A DNA stretch of 64,000 bases from Sporomusa acidovorans (GCF_900101845.1 NZ_FNAM01000019.1:1-64000), one strand, 5' to 3'. Numbered from the stretch's first letter, positions 1 to 9,642 are shown. Numbers and translations are program-made. The notes: a model not told the origin generated them from the sequence alone.

Positions 1-221
1 GAGTAGCGATGAGCGACAAATTCCGTGATTTTGGATAAATCGCTGCACCAGACACTGGCTAGGGCTTTTTGCTGGAGCAAAACCGGCTCTAAAAAACCGC
101 GTTTTAAGTAGTGGATTTGCAACTGCTCTTTTAGAAAGTCCTGAAATTGTCGATGAGAACGGGTCGTTTTCAACAAAAAAATCACCACCATCAGCGAAGG
201 TAGACAAAAAGATGTCTTCAT
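1..221 (-). pseudogene. Unidentified reading-frame remnant, cut by window edge
   Basis: An open minus-strand frame starts at an ATG (221) and runs off the window start, giving at least 73 codons. It begins MKTSFCLPSLMVV and contains RSHRQFQDFLKEQL. A stop lies just upstream of the ATG and no Shine-Dalgarno site is visible. A second overlapping minus-strand frame is also open over the same stretch, which suggests a frameshifted or decayed gene, possibly of transposase origin. I do not recognise the family. Confidence 0.3.
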
Positions 222-298
222 CGCGATTATGGGGGCGTTTCAAAAAAGTCAAGTCCCAAATTTTCGACACGTCTATTTTGGAGGAAAACTGCAAAAAG

Positions 299-346
299 AC
301 CAAGGCTAAATGCCTTGATCCATATAATATCTCGGGTTTCCGAGAG
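299..346 (+). promoter_or_regulatory. Leader with two small hairpins before the GDT1-family gene
   Basis: Two short stem-loops precede the gene: CAAGGC/GCCTTG at 301-317 and TCTCGG/CCGAGA at 330-345. The Shine-Dalgarno AAGGAGGA is at 363-370. This family is often controlled by the manganese riboswitch yybP-ykoY, but I do not see that motif's conserved core here, so no riboswitch is called. Confidence 0.3.
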
Positions 347-381
347 AGTACATACTACATCTAAGGAGGATTGGACTTTTT

Positions 382-1059
382 ATGACAGCATTTTTCACTT
401 CACTTGTCTTCGTCGTACTTGCCGAAATGGGTGATAAAACACAACTTCTGGCCATGGCCTTTGCTACCCGCTACAGGTGGCAGACCGTTATGTTGGGCGT
501 CTTTGTTGCTACTATTTTCAACCACTTGTTTGCCGTTGTTGTTGGCAATTACCTGACCCACTTCATTCCCATGACAACCATCCAAATCGCCGCCGCTATC
601 TCCTTTATTATTTTTGGTCTCTGGACAATTCGCGGTGATGAACTAAACGGTGAAGATCAGGCAGCCAAACGCAGCCCGTTTTGGACTGTGGCCATCGCCT
701 TTTTTATTGCCGAAATGGGTGATAAAACCCAATTGGCCACTGTTGCCCTGGCGGCACAGTTCAATACTATCGTCCCCGTCTGGCTGGGAACCACCACCGG
801 TATGATGGTGGCAGACGGTATCGGCATTATTATTGGCATTGTACTAGGCAAAAAAATTCCCGAACGGGCCGTAAAATGGTTTGCGGCAATTATCTTTATT
901 TTCTTTGGTCTTTTCGGTCTTTATGAATACTTACCAAGCCAATATGTAACCCCGGCAACAATTGCCGGCTGCCTGGTCGCAATCCTGCTGCTGATGTACC
1001 TTGTAGTCCGAATGGGCAATAGCGAGGATGCCCTCCCGCAAAAACGGTCACAAGAATAG
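382..1059 (+). CDS. TMEM165/GDT1 (UPF0016) family membrane cation exporter
   Basis: 225 residues, almost entirely hydrophobic. It has two internally repeated halves, each with the family signature E-x-G-D-K-T: LAEMGDKTQ near residue 14 and IAEMGDKTQ near residue 110. GDT1/MneA/Mnx-type proteins export Mn2+ or exchange Ca2+/Mn2+ for protons across the inner membrane, and the acidic residues of the two motifs form the ion site. The ATG is preceded by AAGGAGGA at good spacing. It stands alone upstream of the cysteine desulfurase gene. The exact ion is not readable from sequence; manganese is the likeliest guess. Confidence 0.85.
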   Translation: MTAFFTSLVFVVLAEMGDKTQLLAMAFATRYRWQTVMLGVFVATIFNHLFAVVVGNYLTHFIPMTTIQIAAAISFIIFGLWTIRGDELNGEDQAAKRSPFWTVAIAFFIAEMGDKTQLATVALAAQFNTIVPVWLGTTTGMMVADGIGIIIGIVLGKKIPERAVKWFAAIIFIFFGLFGLYEYLPSQYVTPATIAGCLVAILLLMYLVVRMGNSEDALPQKRSQE

Positions 1060-1275
1060 AATTTTCCTGCACGTATAAAGAAGCTTACTATATACAACGC
1101 ATTAAAGTTTTGCAGGCGGGTGGGATGTTGGCAAAAGCGGAAGTCAGTTTTTTGCCCTTTTTTAATGTTGACAATTCTGATAGGATTTGTTAACATTAAT
1201 ATAAAGTCAATCACTACTAACTATACTGTTAGCTATTTAACGTAATAACGTAAAATAAAGGACGGTGCCAAAAAG

Positions 1276-2481
1276 ATGAATGAACAACGTGTTTATCTGG
1301 ATCACTCTGCGACAACCTATATTAAACCGCAGGTTTTTGACGAAATGCTTCCCTATCTGACCACCCACTACGGCAATCCATCTTCTATCTATTCACTGTC
1401 ACGGGCAACAGAAAACGCGATCGACCAAGCCAGAGAAAGAGTTGCCAAAGCACTTCATGCCGACAAGAACGAAATCTTTTTTACCGGCGGCGGTTCCGAG
1501 GCCGACAACTGGGCATTAAAAGGTATTGCCTTTGCCAATAAACACCGCGGAAATCACATCATTACAACCAAAATTGAGCATCACGCTATTTTACATACAT
1601 GCGAGTTTTTGGAGAAAAACGGTTTTGAAGTAACCTATCTTCCTGTTGATTCAGAAGGCTTTATCAATCTTGATGAATTGCGGCAGGCTATTACCGGTAA
1701 GACGATCTTAGTATCCGTTATGTTCGCCAATAATGAAATTGGCACTATTGAGCCAATTAAGGAAATCGGCAAAATATGCCATGAAAAAAAGGTGCTATTT
1801 CATACCGACGCCGTACAGGCGGTAGGTCATGTGCCCATTGATGTAAAAGCTATGAACATTGATTTGTTATCGCTTGCTGCCCACAAATTTTATGGGCCTA
1901 AGGGAGTGGGTGTGCTTTATATTCGCAAGGGGATTAAAATTGAAAATCTCATTCATGGTGGCGGCCAGGAAAGAAACAAGCGGGCAGGTACGGAAAATAT
2001 TGCGGGAATTGTCGGCTTAGGAAAAGCGATTGAATTGGCGCAGGAAGAAATGGATGCTGAGAATAAGCGTCTGACTTACCTGCGGGATAAACTGATTAAC
2101 GGCTTATCACGCATACCTTATACAAAAGTAAACGGCCCTGTCGGTAATAAAAGAATGCCGGGAAATGTCAACGTATGTTTCCGCTTTATTGAGGGAGAAT
2201 CACTGCTGCTATTGCTGGACAGCAAAGGAATCTCCGCCTCCAGCGGCAGTGCCTGCACCTCCGGCTCACTAGATCCTTCCCATGTTTTATTGGCGATTGG
2301 ACTTCCCCATGAAATTGCCCACGGCTCCCTTCGTCTTACCCTGGGAAGCAGCACAACAGAGCAAGATATCGACTATACGTTACGTGTACTACCAGAAATC
2401 GTTCAGCGCTTACGGGACATGTCTCCCCTCTGGCATACTTTCCTGGAGAAGCAGGAAAACGTGAGTAAACCCGCAGTATAA
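1276..2481 (+). CDS. Cysteine desulfurase, NifS/IscS family
   Basis: 401 residues, the usual length. It is a PLP enzyme that removes sulfur from cysteine for Fe-S clusters, thiolation or selenium delivery. The PLP lysine lies in SLAAHKFYGPKG and the catalytic persulfide cysteine in SSGSACTSGSLDPSHVL. The N-terminus VYLDHSATTYIKPQV is typical of NifS-like proteins. No iscU or nifU lies next to it. A strong terminator follows immediately, so the gene is probably monocistronic. A role in supplying selenium for the candidate selenoprotein at 18.4-18.7 kb is possible but speculative. Confidence 0.92.
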   Translation: MNEQRVYLDHSATTYIKPQVFDEMLPYLTTHYGNPSSIYSLSRATENAIDQARERVAKALHADKNEIFFTGGGSEADNWALKGIAFANKHRGNHIITTKIEHHAILHTCEFLEKNGFEVTYLPVDSEGFINLDELRQAITGKTILVSVMFANNEIGTIEPIKEIGKICHEKKVLFHTDAVQAVGHVPIDVKAMNIDLLSLAAHKFYGPKGVGVLYIRKGIKIENLIHGGGQERNKRAGTENIAGIVGLGKAIELAQEEMDAENKRLTYLRDKLINGLSRIPYTKVNGPVGNKRMPGNVNVCFRFIEGESLLLLLDSKGISASSGSACTSGSLDPSHVLLAIGLPHEIAHGSLRLTLGSSTTEQDIDYTLRVLPEIVQRLRDMSPLWHTFLEKQENVSKPAV

Positions 2482-2501
2482 TTAAAGTCTATGATTAAAT
2501 G

Positions 2502-2550
2502 ACAACACGGATACTGCATTTATAGTTGCAGTGTCCGTGTTGTTTTTTTG
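2502..2550 (+). terminator. Intrinsic terminator of the cysteine desulfurase gene
   Basis: A long imperfect stem, CAACACGG.ACTGCA pairing with TGCAGTGTCCGTGTTG, is followed by a run of seven T. It lies about 20 bases after the stop codon. Confidence 0.9.
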
Positions 2551-2631
2551 CTCAAACATACAGAACTTTTACTGAATTTCGTTGATAAACTGGAAAAGTA
2601 TAAGCTCATGGTAACCGAATGAAAAAATTAT

Positions 2632-3294
2632 TTATCCCATTACCGGAATCGGCAACACATATCGTAAAACAGCTATATAATGAGCAATACTGCCTGCAAG
2701 GACAAACAAATGCCAAATCGCGTGATTATAAGGAATCTTATGGGCTAAATAAAAGATGGCCCCCACAGTATAGAAAAGCCCGCCGCCGATAAGCCAATAT
2801 ATTCCTTCAATTGGCAAAGTTGCCAACAGAGGGTTGATCATGACAACTGCGAGCCAGCCCATAAACAGATAGCAGATGGTTGCGAAAACCTTAAAACGTC
2901 TAACAAAAAATATTTGAAAAATGATTCCCGCTACGGCCAGCCCCCATATGACGAAAAACATGGTCCAGCCCAATGTGCCATGAAGCGGAATCAGCGTAAA
3001 CGGTGTATAGTTGCCGGCAATCAATACATAAATGGCCGCATGATCCAGAAACTTGAAAATATACTTTAATTTTTCATTGGTAAAGCTGTGATACAAGGTA
3101 GAGGCTACATATAGCAGCACCAGAGAAGTTCCGTAAATACTAAAACTCACTACATGCCAAACACCACCGGCTAAATAAGCTGCCGCCGTAAGAACGCCCA
3201 AACCAATGAGTGCCAAAAATGCTCCCACACCATGCGTAACAGCATTTAGTATCTCTTCTAAATTAAAATGCAAAGCAGCCGCATTCCTCGTCAT
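2632..3294 (-). CDS. Hemolysin III (HlyIII/YqfA, PAQR-like) family membrane protein
   Basis: 220 residues with seven predicted membrane segments. It shows the conserved PAQR/HlyIII features: EEILNAVTHGVGAFLA near the N-terminus, STLYHSF followed by FLDHAAIYVLIAGNYTPF in the middle, and HAIWHLFVLAGSIAHY at the C-terminus. The conserved histidines and Asp are putative metal ligands of a membrane hydrolase-like fold. The in vivo function is unclear despite the family name. It is convergent with the cysteine desulfurase gene and divergent from the alcohol dehydrogenase gene. Confidence 0.9.
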   Translation of the reverse strand: MTRNAAALHFNLEEILNAVTHGVGAFLALIGLGVLTAAAYLAGGVWHVVSFSIYGTSLVLLYVASTLYHSFTNEKLKYIFKFLDHAAIYVLIAGNYTPFTLIPLHGTLGWTMFFVIWGLAVAGIIFQIFFVRRFKVFATICYLFMGWLAVVMINPLLATLPIEGIYWLIGGGLFYTVGAIFYLAHKIPYNHAIWHLFVLAGSIAHYIAVLRYVLPIPVMG

Positions 3295-3520
3295 GAAATC
3301 ATCCCCTTATGATTGGCTAAAGGCAAATCTTATACCTATATGATACCGCGAATCAGCTAAAAAAACCAGTCAGGCTGATCTTGGTTTATAAGAGTAACTT
3401 CCAGTGATAAAAGACAAGATAGTACCAGCATCAAGCAAGTGTTTTTATTTTTTTATACAATTCTGTATAGTATGATTAAAGTATCGTACTGTACTCTAGG
3501 CAGAGAAAGGACTGAATTGT

Positions 3521-4681
3521 ATGGCAAACCGTATTGTTCTCAATGAAACCTCCTATTTTGGCTCAGGTGCCATCCGTGTCATTCCGGAAGAAATCCGCCG
3601 CCGGAATTTTAAAAAGGTCTTTGTGGTTACCGATAAGGATTTAGTGAAGTTCGGCGTTGCCGAAAAAGTTACAGAAGTCCTCACCCAAGCGGCTATCCCC
3701 TATGAATTATATGACAATGTTAAACCCAATCCCACAATTGAAAATGTCCAAACCGGTGTACAAAAACTGGCTGCCGCAGGTGCCGATGCCATTATTGCCA
3801 TTGGCGGCGGGTCTTCCATTGATACAGCCAAAGGCATCGGCATCATCGCCAATAATCCCGCTTTCAGCGATGTAAAGAGTCTGGAAGGCTGTGCGGCTAC
3901 CAAAGCCAAGGCCGTCCCGATTATTGCCGTTCCAACTACAGCCGGGACTGCCGCCGAAGTAACGATCAACTATGTCATTACTGACGATCAGGCTGTCAAA
4001 AAGATGGTCTGCGTTGATCCTAACGATATTCCCATAATTGCTGTCGTTGACCCAGAACTCATGCTCTCCATGCCCAAGGGTTTAACTGCTTCAACCGGTA
4101 TGGACGCTCTGACCCATGCCATCGAAGGTTATATTACCCGCGGCGCCTGGACAATGACGGATATGTTTGAACTAAAAGCCATTGAACTCATTGCCGCTCA
4201 CCTGGAAAAAGCAGTTTTCGAACCTGATAATATCGCCGCCCGCGACGGTATGGCGCTGGCCCAGTACATAGCAGGTATGGGCTTTTCCAATGTAGGCCTC
4301 GGTATCGTCCATTCCATGGCTCACCCGCTCGGTGCATTTTATGATACTCCTCACGGTGTGGCTAATGCTCTGCTGTTACCCTATGTTATGGAGTATAATG
4401 CCCCAGCTACCGGAGAAAAATACCGGAATATTGCCAAAGCCATGGGTGTGGCCAATGCTGACACCATGACCCAGGAAGAGTATCGGCAAGCAGCCGTTGA
4501 GGCAGTAATAACGCTCTCCCGGAAAATCGGCATTCCACAAAAGCTATCGGCAATTGGTGTTCAGGAAAAAGATCTGCCCCAGTTAGCAAAATCGGCGTTT
4601 GCAGACGTATGCACACCCGGTAATCCACGCGATACCAACGAAGCTGAAATTCTGGCCGTATATCAAAAAGCCTTTAAATAA
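3521..4681 (+). CDS. Iron-containing alcohol dehydrogenase (FucO/DhaT-like)
   Basis: 386 residues, the typical length of group III Fe-dependent alcohol dehydrogenases. The NAD-binding motif GGGSSIDTAKG lies near residue 97, and the metal-ligand region includes MDALTHAIEGY and HSMAHPLGAFYDTPHG. Family members reduce lactaldehyde, propionaldehyde or 3-hydroxypropionaldehyde. In this genome it could act with the propanediol compartment, but it lies 16 kb away and is probably transcribed alone from its own promoter. The Shine-Dalgarno is GAAAGGA. Substrate is undetermined. Confidence 0.9.
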   Translation: MANRIVLNETSYFGSGAIRVIPEEIRRRNFKKVFVVTDKDLVKFGVAEKVTEVLTQAAIPYELYDNVKPNPTIENVQTGVQKLAAAGADAIIAIGGGSSIDTAKGIGIIANNPAFSDVKSLEGCAATKAKAVPIIAVPTTAGTAAEVTINYVITDDQAVKKMVCVDPNDIPIIAVVDPELMLSMPKGLTASTGMDALTHAIEGYITRGAWTMTDMFELKAIELIAAHLEKAVFEPDNIAARDGMALAQYIAGMGFSNVGLGIVHSMAHPLGAFYDTPHGVANALLLPYVMEYNAPATGEKYRNIAKAMGVANADTMTQEEYRQAAVEAVITLSRKIGIPQKLSAIGVQEKDLPQLAKSAFADVCTPGNPRDTNEAEILAVYQKAFK

Positions 4682-4698
4682 TCAAAAGTAGCAGAATA

Positions 4699-4732
4699 AA
4701 CCCCTTAGCTGGCAAATGGCTAAGGGGTTTAT
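4699..4732. terminator. Bidirectional intrinsic terminator
   Basis: AACCCCTTAGC and GCTAAGGGGTT pair around a short loop between two convergent genes, with A-rich and T-rich flanks. It can serve both the dehydrogenase and the HAD phosphatase gene. Confidence 0.85.
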
Positions 4733-5566
4733 CTATTTCTGCAGAACAAACTTGCTAATGGCGTTGGCAACTCCTTCGCGGTCATTAGAATCCGTAATGT
4801 AATCTGCTTTTTGTTTTACGCTATCCAAGGCATTCTCCATGGCAATGCCCAAGCCGGCATATTCAATCATCGATATATCATTTTCGCTGTCACCAATGGT
4901 GATAATCTCTTCCGGCTTTATCTGGTAAAATGCTGCCAGCATGGCCACGGCTTTGCCCTTGGAAACGCCTTTACGGGTAATTTCGATATTATGTTTGGAC
5001 GAATCGGCAATTTCCAACTGGTCTATATTTTTTAACTCTTGCCGCAATTCGTGGATTAAAGCAGGCTTGCGGTAGATAACCTCACATTTTACGATATTTT
5101 CTTTTTCCTTCTGCAATATCCTCTGCCATCGTTTCCAGGAATAAACAAACTCCATGTCAAGCGAATTGCTTCTACTGCCTATGAATCTAGTGGCCAGATA
5201 AAAAAACTTAAATAAAATATTGCCATAATAAAACTTATTGGGAGTACAAAAATAAGGCCTAGTATCATACCGCCGGAACAGCTCCAGTAATTGAAACGAC
5301 AAATTTTCACCAAGAACATCCTTGAAAATCACTTTGTCATTGTCTTTCTCTTTTATGAAGGCGCCGTTTGAAGCAATTACGGGGGATTTTACACCAATAA
5401 GATTGGAAAAATACTCGGCATCTGTATACATTCGTCCGGTGCTTACTACAATATGAATATTTTGTCTATGGGCCTGCAGCAACACTTTCTTTGTCCGCTC
5501 GGTAATTTTATGCCTACTTGTTAGAAGTGTCCCGTCAACATCAACGCAGATTAGCTTATACGCCAT
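4733..5566 (-). CDS. Cof-type HAD family phosphatase
   Basis: 277 residues. HAD motif I is LICVDVDGTLLTSRHKIT, motif II is IVVSTGRMY and the C-terminal motif is ITIGDSENDISMIEYAG. The large cap places it with Cof-type (class IIB) sugar-phosphate or cofactor phosphatases such as YwpJ and YidA. I chose the ATG at 5566 because GGAAAGGA lies seven bases upstream. An in-frame extension to 5599 has no ribosome site. Substrate cannot be assigned. Confidence 0.88.
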   Translation of the reverse strand: MAYKLICVDVDGTLLTSRHKITERTKKVLLQAHRQNIHIVVSTGRMYTDAEYFSNLIGVKSPVIASNGAFIKEKDNDKVIFKDVLGENLSFQLLELFRRYDTRPYFCTPNKFYYGNILFKFFYLATRFIGSRSNSLDMEFVYSWKRWQRILQKEKENIVKCEVIYRKPALIHELRQELKNIDQLEIADSSKHNIEITRKGVSKGKAVAMLAAFYQIKPEEIITIGDSENDISMIEYAGLGIAMENALDSVKQKADYITDSNDREGVANAISKFVLQK

Positions 5567-5737
5567 AACAGAGTCCTTTCCTAAATATTTGACTTGCATA
5601 TATGCTCATCTGGCAAGACATCCTCTTCGCCCGGTAGTCGCCGACTGATAAATTATTGGCCTGCCAAAATGATTTTGGCAGTGCCATATAAATGTTCCCC
5701 ATCTAAGTCAATAGCATTCAAATTTGTCCGTTCCCTT

Positions 5738-6277
5738 TTAAACCGCTGCACTTACAAAATTATATAAAAACACGATAATACCGACGCCTCCTACCGCAAG
5801 GCCTATATACCAATACATATACTGTTTGTTAATCGAAGCTAAGGAAGACAGCAATATGCCGATTTGCAGAAAAATCAAGGCTTGCCCAAACCCACCGTTA
5901 AAGTGTTGCGCGTTGTCCCGTTCCTGCTCCAGGCGCTTAGCCGCTTTGGTAATGTCTTCTTTTTCCTGTTGGTAGCGGGTAATTTCCCGGTTATATTCAG
6001 CAATCTTAGCTTTATACAGTTCCGGGTTACCGGCCTGCTGCGCAGCCAATGCCATGGTATCCCGCTCAACCTCGTAAGTTGTTTCTTTGATACTTTTTGC
6101 TTGATAATACGCCCACTGATCTGATGCCTGATTCTGAGCCAACACCATTTTATTCCCATACCCGGCTGCCTTGAATGAAGCCAAAGTGGCACATGCTGCT
6201 AAAACTAAAGTTGTAATCGCAATAAAAGTACTGATATTATCTTTCCATGATTTTTTTACTTGCTGACTGGTTTCCAT
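5738..6277 (-). CDS. DUF4337-type membrane protein
   Basis: 179 residues. An N-terminal hydrophobic segment (about 15-35) is followed by a long charged coiled-coil stretch (about 50-125, rich in E, K and Q) and two C-terminal hydrophobic segments. The N-terminal pattern with YGNKMVLAQNQASDQWAYYQAKSIKE is characteristic of DUF4337 proteins, whose function is unknown. The gene is isolated, with about 100 to 370 non-coding bases on each side. Confidence 0.75.
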   Translation of the reverse strand: METSQQVKKSWKDNISTFIAITTLVLAACATLASFKAAGYGNKMVLAQNQASDQWAYYQAKSIKETTYEVERDTMALAAQQAGNPELYKAKIAEYNREITRYQQEKEDITKAAKRLEQERDNAQHFNGGFGQALIFLQIGILLSSLASINKQYMYWYIGLAVGGVGIIVFLYNFVSAAV

Positions 6278-6647
6278 ATGATTTTTACCTCCAATCCTGG
6301 GATGTAGAGCAGCATCTTAGCTATGCCATGCATAAATATATATTCCAAATCATCATGCGAAAACCCTGCAATTATGACATGCAGTGGTCGGCATAATATT
6401 AGATTTTCCGGGGTCTGGTATCTGTGTTTTAAAATGTCGTCCTTGCCGTGACAGTATTAGCAAATACTGTGTGCCGACTTTAATCCTTAATGCCCAGCTT
6501 TCTTGTCACCCCTTGCTTTCGCTTTTCAGGACTTTAGACCCAGAAAATTAAAACTATAGTCCGATAGCCATACTATTCTTTTAGAACGAAGTATATTATG
6601 TACGTTATTTTCCTATGGATTGTAGGGTGATCGAGGGGGACTACACA
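6278..6647. other. Intergenic region with one perfect inverted repeat
   Basis: About 370 bases between divergent genes. The only clear structure is ACAGTATT/AATACTGT at 6451-6470 with a four-base loop, a possible operator. I found no riboswitch or small gene. Confidence 0.35.
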
Positions 6648-7103
6648 ATGGATGCACGATTGGTCAACCCATTCATTACCGCGTTGTCAATTGTACTGCC
6701 ACAAATGGGCTTTAAAAATGTAGCTCGGGGAAAGCTGTTTTCCGGAAATCAATTTATCGATAACCAGGGCGTGCTCATCAACGTTGCATTAATCAATAAC
6801 CTAACAGGCAATTTCGCTTTTACCATGACTGAGGAATCAGCCAAGCGCCTGTCGTCGGTCATTATGATGGGAACGCCGGTAAATACTTTTGATGCCATGG
6901 CGCAAAGCGCACTCTGCGAAATGGTAAACATTGTGGCTTCCAATGCCGCTACTTCGCTTAATAAAGAAGGAATTGCCGTTAATCTGGTACCGCCTGCATT
7001 ATCGCAAACAGCTACAAAACTTAAAATCTGCGATACCAATTATATTGGTATCGAAATGGTCATCGATGAACTTCCCGTCGCGATCGGTATTGGCCTAAAC
7101 TAA
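6648..7103 (+). CDS. CheX-like chemotaxis phosphatase domain protein
   Basis: 151 residues from the ATG at 6648, preceded by GAGGGGG. An upstream in-frame ATG at 6615 lacks a ribosome site. The sequence MDARLVNPFITAL matches the usual CheX N-terminus, and the domain ends with GIEMVIDELPVAIGIGL. CheX dephosphorylates phospho-CheY in the cytoplasm. The helix with the E-x-x-N catalytic pair is represented by CEMVNIVASNAAT. No other che gene is adjacent, but a chemoreceptor lies at 12.5-13.6 kb. Confidence 0.85.
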   Translation: MDARLVNPFITALSIVLPQMGFKNVARGKLFSGNQFIDNQGVLINVALINNLTGNFAFTMTEESAKRLSSVIMMGTPVNTFDAMAQSALCEMVNIVASNAATSLNKEGIAVNLVPPALSQTATKLKICDTNYIGIEMVIDELPVAIGIGLN

Positions 7104-7120
7104 AATATGGCGAGTAAAGC

Positions 7121-7163
7121 AAAGAGAGGCTGAAATGCAAAGATTTTCAGCCTCTCTTTATTT
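7121..7163. terminator. Bidirectional intrinsic terminator
   Basis: A stem AAAGAGAGGCTGAAA/TTTCAGCCTCTCTTT sits between the convergent cheX-like gene and the ABC transporter operon. Confidence 0.9.
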
Positions 7164-7186
7164 TTCCGGAAACCGGGCGTTTTTGT

Positions 7187-7942
7187 TTATTTATATTGCC
7201 AACTGCACAGCTTTCGTTCCAGATAGTCAATCATGCCAAATAATATCAACCCAATCATACTTAACACGATAATGCCGGAATACATCTCCAGATAATTTAC
7301 CCGTAACCAAGCGTCCATTATGAAATAGCCCATTCCGTACTGGGTCCCAAAGGTTTCGGTAAAAAAAAGCACAGATACGGCCGTAGCCATAGCCACCCGC
7401 AAGGCTGTCAGAAACTTCGGCATAGAAGCCGGAATCAGAATTTCGCGGAATATCTCGAGGAAACTGGCCCCAAGAGAGTATAACGGGTAGTACGTTTCCT
7501 TGGGGATACCTTTTACACCATCCCGCACGGCAACAATTACCTGAAAAACTACGATCAAAAATATCATGAGAATTTTTGACAGTTCATCCAGCCCAAATAA
7601 CAGCATAACAACAGGCAAAAGGGCAATTTTGGGGATCGGATAAGTTAAGTAAATAAGCGGCGACAGCAGCCTGTCCCATTTTGAAAAATACCCCATACAA
7701 AGTCCAAGCGGAATGCCAATCATGACGGCAAGCAAAACTCCGGCGACAATCCGCCACATGCTATAGAACCCATGGATGGCAATTTGCGGCAAAAAAATGT
7801 GAAATAAATTAACAAGTACGACCCCGGGAGAAGGGATAATCGGCAGTTGCAGCCAGCTGGCAACCGCCTGCCATAACGCTAGGAAAATCAGCGCACCATA
7901 GATATACCAAACTCCTGATCCTTTTCTTTTCATTTTGACCAA
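7187..7942 (-). CDS. ABC transporter permease, SsuC/TauC/ThiX type
   Basis: 251 residues with about six membrane segments and the BPD_transp_1 coupling region around residues 135-165 (SLGASFLEIFREILIPASMP). This type imports sulfonates, nitrate, taurine or pyrimidine/thiamine precursors. It overlaps the ATPase gene by 13 bases, so the two are translationally coupled. It is last in a binding protein-ATPase-permease operon. Confidence 0.9.
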   Translation of the reverse strand: MVKMKRKGSGVWYIYGALIFLALWQAVASWLQLPIIPSPGVVLVNLFHIFLPQIAIHGFYSMWRIVAGVLLAVMIGIPLGLCMGYFSKWDRLLSPLIYLTYPIPKIALLPVVMLLFGLDELSKILMIFLIVVFQVIVAVRDGVKGIPKETYYPLYSLGASFLEIFREILIPASMPKFLTALRVAMATAVSVLFFTETFGTQYGMGYFIMDAWLRVNYLEMYSGIIVLSMIGLILFGMIDYLERKLCSWQYK

Positions 7943-8682
7943 TCCTCTTTTATTGTCTTTCGTAGCTCAAGACAAAGTTGGAAAAAATCCTGACGGTTGC
8001 GTATGCCTTCTACTCCAAACAGAGGATTATCAATAATTTTGCTCACTGTCCCGGGAGCTGCCGATAAAATAACAATTTTTCGACCCAAATACACGGCTTC
8101 TTCCACATGATGGGTCACCAGGATGGTGGAAACCGAATGCTTTCGCCAAACATCTAAAAATACATTCTGTATTTCTTCTCTCGTCATTGCATCCAGGGCA
8201 GAAAAGGGCTCATCCATCAACAATAAGTCGGGGTGCAGCAAAAAGGCGCGGGCTAAAGCAACCCGCTGCTGCTGACCACCGCTGAGCTCGCCGGGATATC
8301 TTTTTTCCAAGCCGCTCAAACCAAGCAATTGGACTAACCCGGACAGTTTATCCTCATCACAAGACTGCCTTTTATTTTTTATTTTTATTCCCAGGCAAAT
8401 GTTTTCCGCAATGTTCTTCCAGGGCAATAACCCATAATTTTGCGGAATAAAGCCGATGATTTGCTGTTTAGGGTTAACCGGCTGTCCCTTAATAAGGACA
8501 CTGCCGTCAAAGCGGGTAATAATTCCGGCCAGAATCTTTAGCAACGTTGACTTGCCACAACCTGAAGGACCGATGATAGCACAGGTTTCGCCGGCAGCCA
8601 GTTCAAGGTTGATATTCTTTAATACTTCGTAGCCTACTTCCTCTGACTGATAAGAAATATTCAAATCATGAATTTGAATCAT
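7930..8682 (-). CDS. ABC transporter ATP-binding protein, SsuB/TauB type
   Basis: 250 residues. Walker A is GPSGCGKSTLLK, the Q-loop region is GFIPQNYGLLPW, the signature is LSGGQQQRVALARA and Walker B is LLLMDEPFSALD, followed by a switch histidine in VTHHVEEA. An ATG at 8682 is nine bases from AAGG, and a TTG two codons earlier is also possible. It powers the adjacent permease on the cytoplasmic face. Confidence 0.93.
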   Translation of the reverse strand: MIQIHDLNISYQSEEVGYEVLKNINLELAAGETCAIIGPSGCGKSTLLKILAGIITRFDGSVLIKGQPVNPKQQIIGFIPQNYGLLPWKNIAENICLGIKIKNKRQSCDEDKLSGLVQLLGLSGLEKRYPGELSGGQQQRVALARAFLLHPDLLLMDEPFSALDAMTREEIQNVFLDVWRKHSVSTILVTHHVEEAVYLGRKIVILSAAPGTVSKIIDNPLFGVEGIRNRQDFFQLCLELRKTIKEDWSK

Positions 8683-8688
8683 AAACAA

Positions 8689-9642
8689 CTACCTTACAAA
8701 CCGGGTATCTACCAACTCGGTATATTCGTATTTCTTGTCAATAAGCTGTCTGGCCTGCAACCAGGCGATAACATCATCCACTTCTTTTTTCGGCGGTGCC
8801 GTGGGTTTCTTGTATTGCGGCAGAACAAGCGCCCCTTTTATTTCTTTCGGAAATCCTGTTTTTTCAATGACCAAATCAATATAGCTATCCATTGGCTCCC
8901 GCGCTAAATAGTCTACAGCCTTACTGTAAGCTCTGTACATAGCCTGGATTTCTTTTTCCTTATCGTTAACAGCCTTGGAGGTAAAAATCATGACTCCGGG
9001 GTTAATGCCCAATTGCTCCGAGGTATTGATTACATGTCCGCCATTTTTTATCGCTACTGTTGCCAGAGGATCAGGCAGGGTAGCAGCGGCGATTTTATTA
9101 TTTTGCAGCATCTCCAAACGCGCGGGGATTTGGGGGATGACAGTTTTGTTTAAATCATTTGCGCTTAATCCGCCTTCTGCGGCTATCCGGTCGGTGACAT
9201 ATTCAATAATCGTATTTTTCGAAATAGCCACATCTTTTCCTTGCAAATCGCGCACAGATGCTGCCGTCTCGTTTTTATTGGCGATTAATTTATAGCTACC
9301 GTTGGTCAACGAAGTAATTACGGTATCAAAACCACCCTTTTTAGCAAATGCTTCTGCCAGCATATCGGAGACAGCGCCGTCCAGGTTACCGCTTTGCAGC
9401 GCACTGTCCCGTTCCATAGCGCTTTTGAATTGCTTTAGTGTTACATTAAGACCTTCTTCTTTAAAATAGCCCTTCTCCTGGGCAATAATAAAAGGAATAG
9501 AATCTACATCAGGCATAAGGCCAATCGTAATGGATTGTAATTGCCCCTGCTTCTGTGCCGTATTTTCCTTTTTGTCATTTGCGCAGCCTGTCATAACCAG
9601 CAACAGCGCAACCGTTATTACTAGCATAACGATTTTTCTCAT
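8689..9642 (-). CDS. Substrate-binding lipoprotein of an NMT1/SsuA-type ABC importer
   Basis: 317 residues with a lipoprotein signal (lipobox VMTGC at about residues 16-20) and the NMT1/THI5-like fold start SITIGLMPDVDSIPFIIAQE. It first gene of the three-gene importer. NMT1-like receptors bind thiamine precursors, riboflavin, sulfonates or other small organic ligands, and nothing here fixes the ligand: no TPP or FMN riboswitch is visible upstream. Confidence 0.88.
   Translation of the reverse strand: MRKIVMLVITVALLLVMTGCANDKKENTAQKQGQLQSITIGLMPDVDSIPFIIAQEKGYFKEEGLNVTLKQFKSAMERDSALQSGNLDGAVSDMLAEAFAKKGGFDTVITSLTNGSYKLIANKNETAASVRDLQGKDVAISKNTIIEYVTDRIAAEGGLSANDLNKTVIPQIPARLEMLQNNKIAAATLPDPLATVAIKNGGHVINTSEQLGINPGVMIFTSKAVNDKEKEIQAMYRAYSKAVDYLAREPMDSYIDLVIEKTGFPKEIKGALVLPQYKKPTAPPKKEVDDVIAWLQARQLIDKKYEYTELVDTRFVR

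Noticed and set aside
1-381. Manganese riboswitch (yybP-ykoY) before the GDT1-family gene
   Set aside because: The family often has one, but the conserved core is not visible; only two simple hairpins are present.
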